From Mycobacterium sp. (GTDB lineage Bacteria > Actinomycetota > Actinomycetes > Mycobacteriales > Mycobacteriaceae), in the NCBI GenBank assembly GCA_025965555.1, contig JAOPWT010000276.1, positions 1 to 37,001 on the forward strand: a DNA stretch of 37,001 nucleotides, given 5' to 3'. The notes under the pieces are model-generated. The model saw only the letters and a list, made by a program, of their open reading frames with translations. It did no database searches and was not told the DNA's origin. How positions within the stretch are numbered: the stretch's first letter is position 1; each line of letters starts with the position of its first letter. The position numbers were made by a program, and so were the translations under genes. Positions 18,440-26,867 of the stretch are shown here, piece after piece.

Positions 18440-19629
18440 AGTGAGAACCCGTGCCGGTGCAGCCAGTCGGTGACGATGCCGACCGCCTCGCGCAGCGTCC
18501 CGCGTTGGTCCGGGCCCGCGTAGTAATGGTTGGCACCCGCGATCTCGTGCATCTCCTTGTCGGGGTGGCCAATCGCCGCGAACAGTCTGCGGGTGTGGCT
18601 GGGCGTGCACGCGTCGTCGGCGAGGTTGCCGATCACCAGGGCGGGTACGGCGACGTCGGGTCCGCAGTCCACGGCGTCACCGTTGGCGTCGTCGAGGCTC
18701 CACTGCGACAGCCAGCTGCGTAGCGTGCAGAACCGCGCCAGGCCGACGGGACTCGAGTTCACCCCCTGAGGATCGCCCAGATAGCAGGTGCCCGGGGTGC
18801 GATCGTTGGGATCGACCGTCGGATCGAGCCAGCGCGGGTCGGCCATGGTGCCGTGCACGACGAAGGCGAACTCGTCGTTGGGTCGTCCGGCGGCCTTCAG
18901 TTCGGCCAGTTTCTCCTTGACCCACTTGGTGATCCGACGATTTCGTGCCGCCTGGGCGTCTCGGTAGCGGTCCAGGAACTCGGCGGTGTATGGCGGCTGG
19001 TTGGGGTTGTCCGGGTTGTAGAGGTCGAGTTCCGGATCGCGCTTGGATGGATCGGACTCGTCGAGGATCGAGGCGTCCATCCACTCGGTCATGGTGCCGT
19101 GCCGACTGATGTGGGCGGCGAGCAGCATGATGCCGTCGGCGGGGATCAACCCCAGCTTGGTCAGGTCGGGTCCATCGCCCGACGGGCTGGCCGTGATGGT
19201 CGGGTGCTGGGCCTGCTGCTGGTAGAACACCGACAGCGAACCGCCGCCGCTCCAGCCGGCGAGAACCACCTTGGAGTAGCCCAGTCGGTTCTTCGCGTCC
19301 TTGATGCACTCGCCGAGATCCTCGACGACCTTCTCCATCAGCAGGGCCGAGTCGGTGCCGCGGAATCGGCTGTTGCAGTAGATGACGTGGTGTCCGGCGC
19401 GCGCCAGGCCGTTGATCATCGGTAGGTAGGCACCCCCGCCGATTGGGTGCATGAAGACCAGCACGGTGTCGGAGGGCTTGTCCTTTGGCTTGAGCAGGTA
19501 GCTCTCCAGCACGACCAGTTCGGCGACGCCGCCGTACACGTCACGCACGGCCGAGGTGTTCTGATAGGCAACGAGATAGGGGATGCGCTCGTAGTCGTGC
19601 TTGACCGGCGTCTCGGTAACGGTGCTCAT
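18436..19629 (-). CDS. Alpha/beta hydrolase family protein
   Basis: The 397-residue cytoplasmic enzyme has the nucleophile elbow GWSGGG with S127 and a preceding HPIGGG oxyanion-type loop at about 61-66. A candidate acid lies in LADDACTPSHT and a candidate His in GANHYYAGP near the C terminus. The long insert between the nucleophile and the acid (about 200 residues) is unusual for small hydrolases. ATG at 19629 is preferred because it continues the chain of TGATG junctions from the dioxygenase gene; a start eight codons earlier is in a repeated leader. It may hydrolyse a ring-fission product or ester; the substrate is unknown. Confidence 0.87.
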   Translation of the reverse strand: MSTVTETPVKHDYERIPYLVAYQNTSAVRDVYGGVAELVVLESYLLKPKDKPSDTVLVFMHPIGGGAYLPMINGLARAGHHVIYCNSRFRGTDSALLMEKVVEDLGECIKDAKNRLGYSKVVLAGWSGGGSLSVFYQQQAQHPTITASPSGDGPDLTKLGLIPADGIMLLAAHISRHGTMTEWMDASILDESDPSKRDPELDLYNPDNPNQPPYTAEFLDRYRDAQAARNRRITKWVKEKLAELKAAGRPNDEFAFVVHGTMADPRWLDPTVDPNDRTPGTCYLGDPQGVNSSPVGLARFCTLRSWLSQWSLDDANGDAVDCGPDVAVPALVIGNLADDACTPSHTRRLFAAIGHPDKEMHEIAGANHYYAGPDQRGTLREAVGIVTDWLHRHGFSL

Positions 19630-19661
19630 CAGTGTCTTCTCTTCTTCGCGCAAGCGCTCAT
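19629..19661 (-). CDS. Second 10-codon micro-ORF in the tandem leader of the hydrolase gene
   Basis: The reverse strand reads ATG through TGA as MSACAKKRRH. The start shares one base with the stop of the preceding micro-ORF, and the stop shares one base with the hydrolase start (TGATG at both ends). A purine-rich GAAGAAGAGAA inside it can serve as ribosome site for the hydrolase gene. It arose by exact 32-bp duplication. Whether the peptide has a role, or only carries ribosomes to the next start, cannot be told. Confidence 0.5.
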   Translation of the reverse strand: MSACAKKRRH

Positions 19662-19693
19662 CAGTGTTTTCTCTTCTTCGCGCAAGCGCTCAT
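19661..19693 (-). CDS. First 10-codon micro-ORF after the dioxygenase gene
   Basis: The reverse strand reads MSACAKKRKH and differs from the second micro-ORF by one residue (K/R). Its ATG overlaps the dioxygenase stop as TGATG, so ribosomes ending the dioxygenase could restart here. Its basic, Cys-containing sequence follows directly from the repeat. Expression is inferred from the layout only. Confidence 0.5.
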   Translation of the reverse strand: MSACAKKRKH

Positions 19694-20835
19694 CAGTGTT
19701 GCCTTCCGAGATCGTTCGCCAGCACCTCGGCAGCCGGGATGAGCCTGCGTCGGGTGTCGATCGCGATCACCGACCAGTCCACGCGGTCGTACTCGTCGAA
19801 CTTGCGGCGGGCACGTTCGCGCGCCTTCTCCGGCGCGCCGTGGTGAACCCCTTGCGGCGCATGCGAAATGAGCCCCGGCGGCATCGGGATGCCATAGAGC
19901 GATCCGCTGTGGAAGAACGCGATCTCGTCGAAGTCGACGTTGCGGTGGTACCACGGGGTGCGCTCAGTGCCCGGCACGCCCTCGGCCCGCTTGGGCAGGA
20001 AGTTCATCACGTAGACGCCGGTGGCCTGCATGAACAGGTGCACGGTGGGCGGTAGGTGGACGCTGTCGGAGGTCACCACGTTGTAGTCGGCGATGTTGAA
20101 CGTGAAGGGGAAGTTGTCACCGCGCCAACCCTCGACGTCGAGCGGATGGTGTTGGTAGTAGAGCATCGTCGGTCCGCCAGGTATGGACGGGTGGACAAGG
20201 CGCACCTCGTACTCGTCGCGGCCATCGTCGTCGATCGGCTCGGGTTCGGGAATCACGGCCTGCGAGGGATCGAATGGGAAGTGTCTGCCCAACTGTGCGG
20301 GTGGCGGTACCCGGAATTCGTCGGTGGCCTGGATCATCAGCAGCGTCGACTCGCCGGTGCCTTCCCCCTGGTCGCTCCGCTCCTGCCCCCGGGGATCGGG
20401 GACCTGGCGGAACGTGCACGCCTTGGGGATGTAGACCCAGTCTCCCTCGCGGTAGCGCAGGGGACCGAACTCCGTCTCGAGAAGCCCGGAACCCTTGTGC
20501 ACGAAGGAGAGCAGATCACCATCCACGTAGCGGGCGAAGTACGGCATCGGCTCGGTGCGCCGCGACAGCAGCACCAGGCAGTCGGCGTTGGAGAACATCA
20601 GCAGCGGATCGCCGTTGGCGTCCGTGGCGTCGCTGGGCTTCAGCTCGCTGGACAGTACGTCGATCGGGCGCAACGGGCCGGCCGAGCGATACGCAGTGGG
20701 GTCGTTGCGCCGGTAGATGTTGGCGGTCCGTCCGGTGAACCCGCCGCGGCCGAGTTCGTCGTCCTTGAGACCGTCGAGGTCGGCGTGCAGGCGCCGCGGC
20801 GTCTTGCCCTTGCGCAGGTGAATGAACGATTCCAT
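19693..20835 (-). CDS. Homogentisate 1,2-dioxygenase-like ring-cleavage enzyme
   Basis: A 380-residue cupin of the homogentisate dioxygenase family, which opens a hydroquinone-type ring with O2 and Fe(II). HRNVDFDEIAFFHSGSL (from H297, with E304) and SHAPQGVHHGAPE (H325 to H332) supply candidate base and iron ligands. The N-terminal domain has GDWVYIPKACTFRQVPD, a typical HGD beta-sandwich segment. It is shorter than the usual 430-445 residues, so a different ring substrate is possible. ATG at 20835 is preferred because GGAG lies six bases upstream; an in-frame TTG is four codons earlier. It is the first gene of the operon, followed by two micro-ORFs and the hydrolase gene. Confidence 0.85.
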   Translation of the reverse strand: MESFIHLRKGKTPRRLHADLDGLKDDELGRGGFTGRTANIYRRNDPTAYRSAGPLRPIDVLSSELKPSDATDANGDPLLMFSNADCLVLLSRRTEPMPYFARYVDGDLLSFVHKGSGLLETEFGPLRYREGDWVYIPKACTFRQVPDPRGQERSDQGEGTGESTLLMIQATDEFRVPPPAQLGRHFPFDPSQAVIPEPEPIDDDGRDEYEVRLVHPSIPGGPTMLYYQHHPLDVEGWRGDNFPFTFNIADYNVVTSDSVHLPPTVHLFMQATGVYVMNFLPKRAEGVPGTERTPWYHRNVDFDEIAFFHSGSLYGIPMPPGLISHAPQGVHHGAPEKARERARRKFDEYDRVDWSVIAIDTRRRLIPAAEVLANDLGRQH

Positions 20836-20876
20836 GGCTGTCTCCAATGACTTCGCCGCGGTGGGCGTTCGGAACT

Positions 20877-20894
20877 GAAACTGACGTTACTTTC
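20877..20894. promoter_or_regulatory. Palindromic operator candidate upstream of the dioxygenase operon
   Basis: GAAACTGACGTTACTTTC equals its reverse complement at 14 of 18 positions, keeping GAAA, ACGT and TTTC. It lies 42-59 bases upstream of the first gene of the operon, where a repressor would block RNA polymerase. The TetR protein encoded within the operon is the natural candidate binder. Confidence 0.5.
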
Positions 20895-20951
20895 ATTTCT
20901 GCAGGGCGGCAAGACCCGAATCGGCGTCGCGCCGCCGCATCTTCCCGAGCT

Positions 20952-21340
20952 CTACTGGTCGAGGTCGACGCGTACGGTCAGCAGATTGGTGCCGAACGTG
21001 CGCACGCCGAAGCTGTTGAACTGCGGCAACTCTCGTAGCCGTGCGTGCGGATCGTCGTCGGGCACCAGATGGGCGGTGCCGCTTCGCCACCTGCCGCGCA
21101 GCCGCACCCGGACGCGCGCGTCGGCGGCAATATTGCGCACGTACTGGGACTGTTCGCCGAACTCCGAGACGAACCAGAACTGGTTCCGACGAGCTTGCCG
21201 CCCAATGGGGTGCGGCGGGGCTCGCCCGACTTGCGTCCGGTCGTCTCGAGCAGCGTCTGCGTCGGCAGCCGGCGCATCAACGGGTTCGCCACCCGCTTCT
21301 GGAAGAAGTTGGTCACCGCAGCATTGGGCATGCCACTCAT
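20952..21340 (-). pseudogene. Deazaflavin (F420)-dependent nitroreductase-family gene broken by a frameshift
   Basis: The start (MSGMPNAAVTNFFQKRVANP, then TGRKSGEPRRTPLGGKLVG) and the end (YVRNIAADARVRVRLRGRW, then GTAHLVPDDDP and FGTNLLTVRVDLDQ) both match the Ddn/deazaflavin-dependent oxidoreductase family of about 130-145 residues. They lie in two different reading frames. The break is near 21184, where CTCGTCGGAACCAGTTCTGG lacks one base: adding one after GG restores V-G-N-Q-F-W-F-V-S-E-F-G, the expected family sequence. The start is ATG at 21340. Either the gene is newly inactivated or the assembly has one missing base. Confidence 0.85.
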
Positions 21341-21353
21341 TTCACACCACCCG

Positions 21354-21705
21354 TCAATGGTCGGGCCGGCCGTCGTAGGCGCGTTTGAAGCGCTGCAGCG
21401 GACTGGCGTCGCCGCGCTCCGGCCTTGGCGCCGGGTCACCTGCGTCGACGATGTCCTCGATCGTGCCGACTGCCCTTGGTGACGCCGAGACGGTCACAGA
21501 GGCGGTCGATCTTGAGCGCCTTGATGCCAACTTCGGCGAGGAGTTCGTAGCCCGCGTGAATCCGGTCGGCCAACCCGAGCCGGTTGCCGGCAGGGCTGCG
21601 GGAACTGGCCACGACCAGCAGCCAAGGGCTCGGGAGGGCGCGTCGGTCGGCAGCGCCGTCAGCCGGTACGACGGGTGTCGGGGTGGCTGGTGATGCTGGC
21701 CACAT
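21354..21705 (-). pseudogene. Decayed TetR-family regulator fragment
   Basis: The reverse strand encodes a TetR N-terminal piece, LADRIHAGYELLAEVGIKAL then KIDRLCDRLGVTKGS, which should continue into FYWHF but runs into unrelated residues at about 21480. In another frame the sequence goes on as a short tail ending RFKRAYDGRPDH with its stop at 21354. Its start is unclear. Both ligand domain and reading frame are lost, so a deletion plus frameshift is likely. It sits just upstream of the broken deazaflavin-dependent gene, which it may once have controlled. Confidence 0.65.
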
Positions 21706-21853
21706 GTTTTACTTCGTGTCTACAAGTTAATACTCAGGTCCGCCTGCTACGGCAACGCGGGCGCGGTCGGCGGTGATCCCGTCGCCGCTTGGGCGATCGC
21801 AAATCGCACGAAGTCGACGGTTTACCCGTAACAGGAACTGGATGGATTCGTAG

Positions 21854-23035
<1,182 letters not shown>

Positions 23036-23054
23036 CCGGACTGACCCGCCGCGA

Positions 23055-24053
23055 TCAAAACCCGCCCGCCACCTTCACGACCGCGCGACCGGAGAACTTT
23101 CCGGCCCGCACCCGGTCGATCACCTCGACGACGTCCTTCACGTCGACGTCGTGGGTGATCTGTGAAAGTCGTTGCGGCTTCAGCGAACCGCCGAGTAGCG
23201 CCCAGAGTTCACGGCGCGGCCCGATGCGCATCATCACCGAGTCCATGCCGAGCAGGGCGACCCCGCGCAGGATGAACGGCATCACCGTCGTGTTGAGCGC
23301 GGGGCCGCCGGTCAGTCCGCTGGCGGCCACCGCGCCGCCGTAGGACATGGTGCTGAGCACGTCGGCGAGAGTCGCGCCGCCGACGCAGTCGACCGCCCCT
23401 GCCCAGCGTGTCTTGCCGAGCGCCCGCGGCTTGGCATCGGGATCGGCGGGCAGTCGGGGAATCACCTCGGCGGCACCGAGTGCCTTCAGTCGGTCCGCCG
23501 CGTCGGCCTTGCCCGTCGACGCGACCGCCTCGTAGCCCGCTGCCGACAACAGGTCGATGCTCACCGAGCCGACGCCCCCCGTCGCCCCCGTGACCACGAT
23601 GGGGCCGTCGTCGGGGTTGATGCCCCAGCCGATCAGTGCCTGCACGCTCATTGCGGCCGTGAATCCGGCCGTGCCGATCGCGGCGCCCTCGTATGGGCAC
23701 AGTGAGCCGAGGGCAACGACCTCGTCGGCGGGCACCCTGGCGTATTCGGCGTAGCCGCCGTGTCGGCCGGTGCCGATTTCGTATCCGTGCGCGAGCACGG
23801 CATCGCCCACCTTGAACTCGTCGGACGACGAGGCGACCACCTCACCGGTGAGGTCGATGCCGGGCACGATCGGGTAGTCCCGCACCACGCCGCCCTTCGG
23901 CGTCAACGCCAGCGCATCCTTGAAGTTGACGCTGGAGTACGCCACCCGGATGGTCACCTCGCCTGGTGGCAGGTCCGACTCGGTGAGCGTCTCGACTGCT
24001 GCGGTGATCCCATCGTCGCCCTGTCGAGCGACCAGTGCCTGAAAGTCATCCAT
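23055..24053 (-). CDS. Zinc-free MDR reductase of the YhdH/AcuI (acryloyl-CoA reductase) type
   Basis: A 332-residue medium-chain reductase. The N-terminal part has SSVNFKDALALTPKGGVVRD and YPIVPGIDLTGEVV, diagnostic of the YhdH/AcuI group. The cofactor domain has VVTGATGGVGSVSIDLL, an NADPH-type Rossmann motif. There are no zinc-ligand cysteines. AcuI reduces acryloyl-CoA to propionyl-CoA. In M. tuberculosis fadB4 occupies this position next to fadE23; this protein may be its counterpart, or a non-homologous replacement. It starts with ATG at 24053, 39 bases after fadE23. Confidence 0.88.
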   Translation of the reverse strand: MDDFQALVARQGDDGITAAVETLTESDLPPGEVTIRVAYSSVNFKDALALTPKGGVVRDYPIVPGIDLTGEVVASSSDEFKVGDAVLAHGYEIGTGRHGGYAEYARVPADEVVALGSLCPYEGAAIGTAGFTAAMSVQALIGWGINPDDGPIVVTGATGGVGSVSIDLLSAAGYEAVASTGKADAADRLKALGAAEVIPRLPADPDAKPRALGKTRWAGAVDCVGGATLADVLSTMSYGGAVAASGLTGGPALNTTVMPFILRGVALLGMDSVMMRIGPRRELWALLGGSLKPQRLSQITHDVDVKDVVEVIDRVRAGKFSGRAVVKVAGGF

Positions 24054-24092
24054 GGCACCGACGCTATCGTGTCGGCCGCCGGAGGTCTGCGA

Positions 24093-25301
24093 CTACTTCA
24101 GCTCAGCCGAGGAAAGCCCGAGCAGTCGACGCGCCACGACGAGCTGCTGGATCTGCTGCGTGCCCTCGAAGATGTCGAGGATCTTGCTATCCCGTGCCCA
24201 CTTCTCCAGCAGGGTGTCCTCGGAATAGCCCGTGGTACCGGCCATTTCGACGGCCTTGAGGGTGATGTCGCTGGCCACCCTGGCGGCCTTCGCCTTGCCC
24301 ATCGAGGCTTCCTTGGAGTTCGGGATCTTGTTGTCGGCCTGCCACGCCGAGCGAAGGGTCAGCAGGTAGCCGGATTCCCATTCGGCCTCCATGCGCAGGA
24401 ACTCCGCCGCCGCCGCGCTCTGGGCGTGGGCAGGCTTGTCGTAGGAGATCTCCACGCCGGCGTCGGTGAGGATGGCACGCAACTGCTCGAGCGAAGCGCG
24501 GGCGATGCCGACGGCCATCGCGGCGACGATCGGCCTGGTGTTGTCGAACGTCTCCATGACGCCGGCAAAACCCTTGTCCACCTGGATCTCCGGGCTCCCG
24601 AGCAGGTTGCCCTTCGGGATCCGGGCATTGTCGAAGCGGATCACCGCGGTGTCGGAGGCCTTGATGCCGAGCTTGTGCTCGAGGCGCTCGACGGTGACGC
24701 CCGGATGCTCGCGCGGCACGATGAACGACTTGATCGCGGCGCGTCCGAGGCTCTTGTCGAGCGTGGCCCAGACCACGATGTGGGTGGCCCGCGAGCCTGC
24801 GGTGACGAAGATCTTCTCGCCGTTGATGACGTACTCGTCGCCGTCGAGCTTGGCGGTCGTTGACACCGCCGCCGAATCCGAGCCGAAGCTCGGCTCGGTG
24901 ATCGCCATCGCCGCCCAGACCTTGCCGAGGCGCTCGAGCTGCTCGTCGGTGGCCACGCCGGAGATCGCGGCGTTGCCGAGTCCCTGGTAGGGCACCGACA
25001 GCAGCAGTGCGACGTCACCCCAGCTGATCTCGATCGCATTGACCAGTGCAGACATGTTGGCGCCGTTGACGTTTCCCTTGGGCCCGTCGGCGTCACGGAA
25101 GGCTTCGGCGCCGGCGAAGGAGATCGTGGCGGCTCCTTGGAGGCCCTCGAAGAGGTCCGCGAGGGTGTCCAGCTCGACGGGGTACGCGTGCTCGGCGAGA
25201 TCGTACTTGCGCGAGATGGGACGCAGCATCTCGGCAGCACCGTCGTGCGCCATGTCGATGACGGCCTGCAGCTTGCGCGGCATTTCCAGATTGATTGCCA
25301 T
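24093..25301 (-). CDS. fadE23: Acyl-CoA dehydrogenase FadE23
   Basis: The 402-residue flavoenzyme matches FadE23 of M. tuberculosis in length and neighbourhood. AITEPSFGSDSAAVSTTAKL is the FAD-binding segment. KILDIFEGTQQIQQLVVARR near the end carries the usual ACAD C-terminal motif with the Glu in FEGT. It lies 53 bases downstream of fadE24, and the two probably work as a pair, since adjacent mycobacterial FadE genes often form alpha2beta2 heterotetramers. FadE23 and FadE24 are induced by isoniazid in M. tuberculosis. The physiological substrate is unsettled. Confidence 0.93.
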   Translation of the reverse strand: MAINLEMPRKLQAVIDMAHDGAAEMLRPISRKYDLAEHAYPVELDTLADLFEGLQGAATISFAGAEAFRDADGPKGNVNGANMSALVNAIEISWGDVALLLSVPYQGLGNAAISGVATDEQLERLGKVWAAMAITEPSFGSDSAAVSTTAKLDGDEYVINGEKIFVTAGSRATHIVVWATLDKSLGRAAIKSFIVPREHPGVTVERLEHKLGIKASDTAVIRFDNARIPKGNLLGSPEIQVDKGFAGVMETFDNTRPIVAAMAVGIARASLEQLRAILTDAGVEISYDKPAHAQSAAAAEFLRMEAEWESGYLLTLRSAWQADNKIPNSKEASMGKAKAARVASDITLKAVEMAGTTGYSEDTLLEKWARDSKILDIFEGTQQIQQLVVARRLLGLSSAELK

Positions 25302-25337
25302 GACTGGGTTTCCGTTCGTGGTTTCTGTGACTGGCCG

Positions 25338-25367
25338 TTATAGAACTACGCCGCTTATAGAACTACG
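25338..25367. repeat. Duplicated 3' end of fadE24
   Basis: The 13-base sequence TTATAGAACTACG occurs at 25338-25350 and 25355-25367 with a 17-base period. On the coding strand, the last codons and TAA stop of fadE24 are repeated once right after the stop. It is a short slippage-type duplication at a gene end. Confidence 0.9.
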
Positions 25368-26764
25368 ACGCCCTCGGCGACGCCGAGTGCGCGCAGGTCG
25401 CGATACCAGCGTTCGACGGGATGCTCCTTGGTGAAGCCGTGACCGCCGAGCAGCTGGACGCCGTCGAGGCCGATCTGCATGCCCTTGTCGGTGGCGATGC
25501 GCTTGGCCAGCGCGGCCTCGCGGGCGAACGACAGGCCCTGCTCAGCACGCGACGCACCGCGCCAGGTGACCAGACGAAGTCCATCGAGTTCGATGGCGAT
25601 GTTGGCGCACATGAAGGCGACGGATTGCCTGCGGGCGACGGGCTCGCCGAACGCCTCGCGTTCCTTGACGTAGGGAATGACGTAGTCGAGCACTGCGTGT
25701 GACGTGCCCACAGCCAATGCGGCCCAACCCAATCGGGCGAGCGCGATGGCCTCCGAGTAGTCACGGGCGTGGTCAGCCTCGCTGGTGTCGTCCTCGCCGA
25801 GGCGGTTGTGCAGCGGCACCGCCACGTTGTTCAACTCGACGCGGCCGAGCGCTGCGGCGCGCACGCCCATGCTGGGGTCGGCCTTGACCGTGAGCCCCTC
25901 GGACGCTGACTCGACGATGAACAGTGCGGGCTTGCCGTTCAGCTGCGCGCCGATGACGAACAATTCGGCGTCGGCGGCCGCGGGCACCAGGGACTTGACG
26001 CCGGTGAGCCGGTAGCCGCTCGGCGTGCGCACGGCGACGGTCTTCAGTGCCGTGGGATCGAACAATGCGTGGGGCTCGGCGATCGCGACGCATGCCTGCG
26101 GCACGTTCTCGCCTGCGAACTCGGGCAGATAGGTGGCCTGCTGATCGGCGCTGCCCCAGTGGGTCAACGCCGAGGCAACGCCGCCGGGCGCGAGGATCGG
26201 CAAAGCAAGTCCCATGTCGCCGTAGGCGAGAGCCTCGGCGACGAGTGCATTGGTCACCGTGCTGCGGTGCGCGGCGATCCCGTCGAAGTCCTCGGGGATG
26301 TTGATTGCCGTGACACCGATCTCGGTGGCCTTGCCGATCAGGTCGGCCGGGTAGGTCGCGGCCGCGTCGGCGTCGTGGGCGGCCGGTCGCAGCAGTTCCT
26401 CGGCGAACTCCGCTACGGTCTCGACGATCATCTTCTGCTCGTCGTCGGGCGTCAGGTCGAAGTAGTCCGCGCCGGTCGGCTTGAGCCGGGTCGGCGGCTT
26501 GCCGATGCCCTGCACGCGCTTGAACTGCCGGGTCGACGCGCCGAGCGCCGAGAACGCCGTCTTGACGCCGAACCGCAGGCCGCGGTTGAGCGGAGCGCGC
26601 AGTCCGTACTTGTCCAGAAATTCCTGGCCGAGAAGCGGGGTGATCAGCGCCAACCCGACAGCGGCTGGGGAGCGCTTGTGCTTTTGCGGACCTACGGAAC
26701 TGTCGGATCCGGAGCGCTTCGGGCGCTGCTTGGAGCCGTTCGTTGACGGCAGGGTGTTCGTCAT
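25355..26764 (-). CDS. fadE24: Acyl-CoA dehydrogenase FadE24
   Basis: The 469-residue protein matches FadE24 of M. tuberculosis in size, with a long basic N-terminal extension of about 100 residues (SKQRPKRSG) before the ACAD core. The central FAD region is atypical: CVAIAEPHALFDPTALK replaces the usual TEPxxGSD, suggesting weak or shared cofactor binding as in the second subunit of mycobacterial ACAD heteromers. The C terminus, GGHGFTKEHPVERWYRDLRA then a short end, stops soon after GVAEGVVVL. The ATG start at 26764 has the palindrome at 26809-26824 just upstream. It leads the fadE24-fadE23-reductase transcript. Confidence 0.93.
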   Translation of the reverse strand: MTNTLPSTNGSKQRPKRSGSDSSVGPQKHKRSPAAVGLALITPLLGQEFLDKYGLRAPLNRGLRFGVKTAFSALGASTRQFKRVQGIGKPPTRLKPTGADYFDLTPDDEQKMIVETVAEFAEELLRPAAHDADAAATYPADLIGKATEIGVTAINIPEDFDGIAAHRSTVTNALVAEALAYGDMGLALPILAPGGVASALTHWGSADQQATYLPEFAGENVPQACVAIAEPHALFDPTALKTVAVRTPSGYRLTGVKSLVPAAADAELFVIGAQLNGKPALFIVESASEGLTVKADPSMGVRAAALGRVELNNVAVPLHNRLGEDDTSEADHARDYSEAIALARLGWAALAVGTSHAVLDYVIPYVKEREAFGEPVARRQSVAFMCANIAIELDGLRLVTWRGASRAEQGLSFAREAALAKRIATDKGMQIGLDGVQLLGGHGFTKEHPVERWYRDLRALGVAEGVVVL

Positions 26765-26808
26765 GTTCGCAGCCTCGCGTCCGTTGGGGCAGTGCCTCCC
26801 GACCGTAT

Positions 26809-26824
26809 CTTACTCTTGAGTAAG
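26809..26824. promoter_or_regulatory. Strong palindromic operator upstream of fadE24
   Basis: CTTACTCTTGAGTAAG has perfect 7-base arms around a two-base centre, 45-60 bases before the fadE24 start. It is the most perfect palindrome noticed in the window outside the tandem hairpins. The form and position suit a TetR-type regulator of fatty-acid genes acting on the core promoter. The binding protein is not identified. Confidence 0.65.
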
Positions 26825-26867
26825 GTAAGCGAGAGCTGTTACCAACATCACGCTGGCTGCGGCAAAC

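Larger units (their letters stand above)
19624..19700. repeat. 32-bp tandem duplication at the dioxygenase/hydrolase junction
   Basis: Two full copies (19624-19655 and 19656-19687) differ at one base, and a partial third copy of 13 bases (19688-19700) covers the end of the dioxygenase gene. On the coding (minus) strand each unit holds a purine-rich ribosome site and an ATG that overlaps a TGA. The unit length of 32 bases is exactly what keeps a 33-base ORF overlapping the next start by one base. Confidence 0.95.

Noticed and set aside
19624-19700. Possible CRISPR repeats
   Set aside because: The copies are directly adjacent with no spacers, there are fewer than three full copies, and no cas genes are near.
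21815-21840. A regulator half-site pair (GTTTAC and GTAAC) before the antigen 85 gene
   Set aside because: The symmetry is weak and short; such matches are expected by chance.
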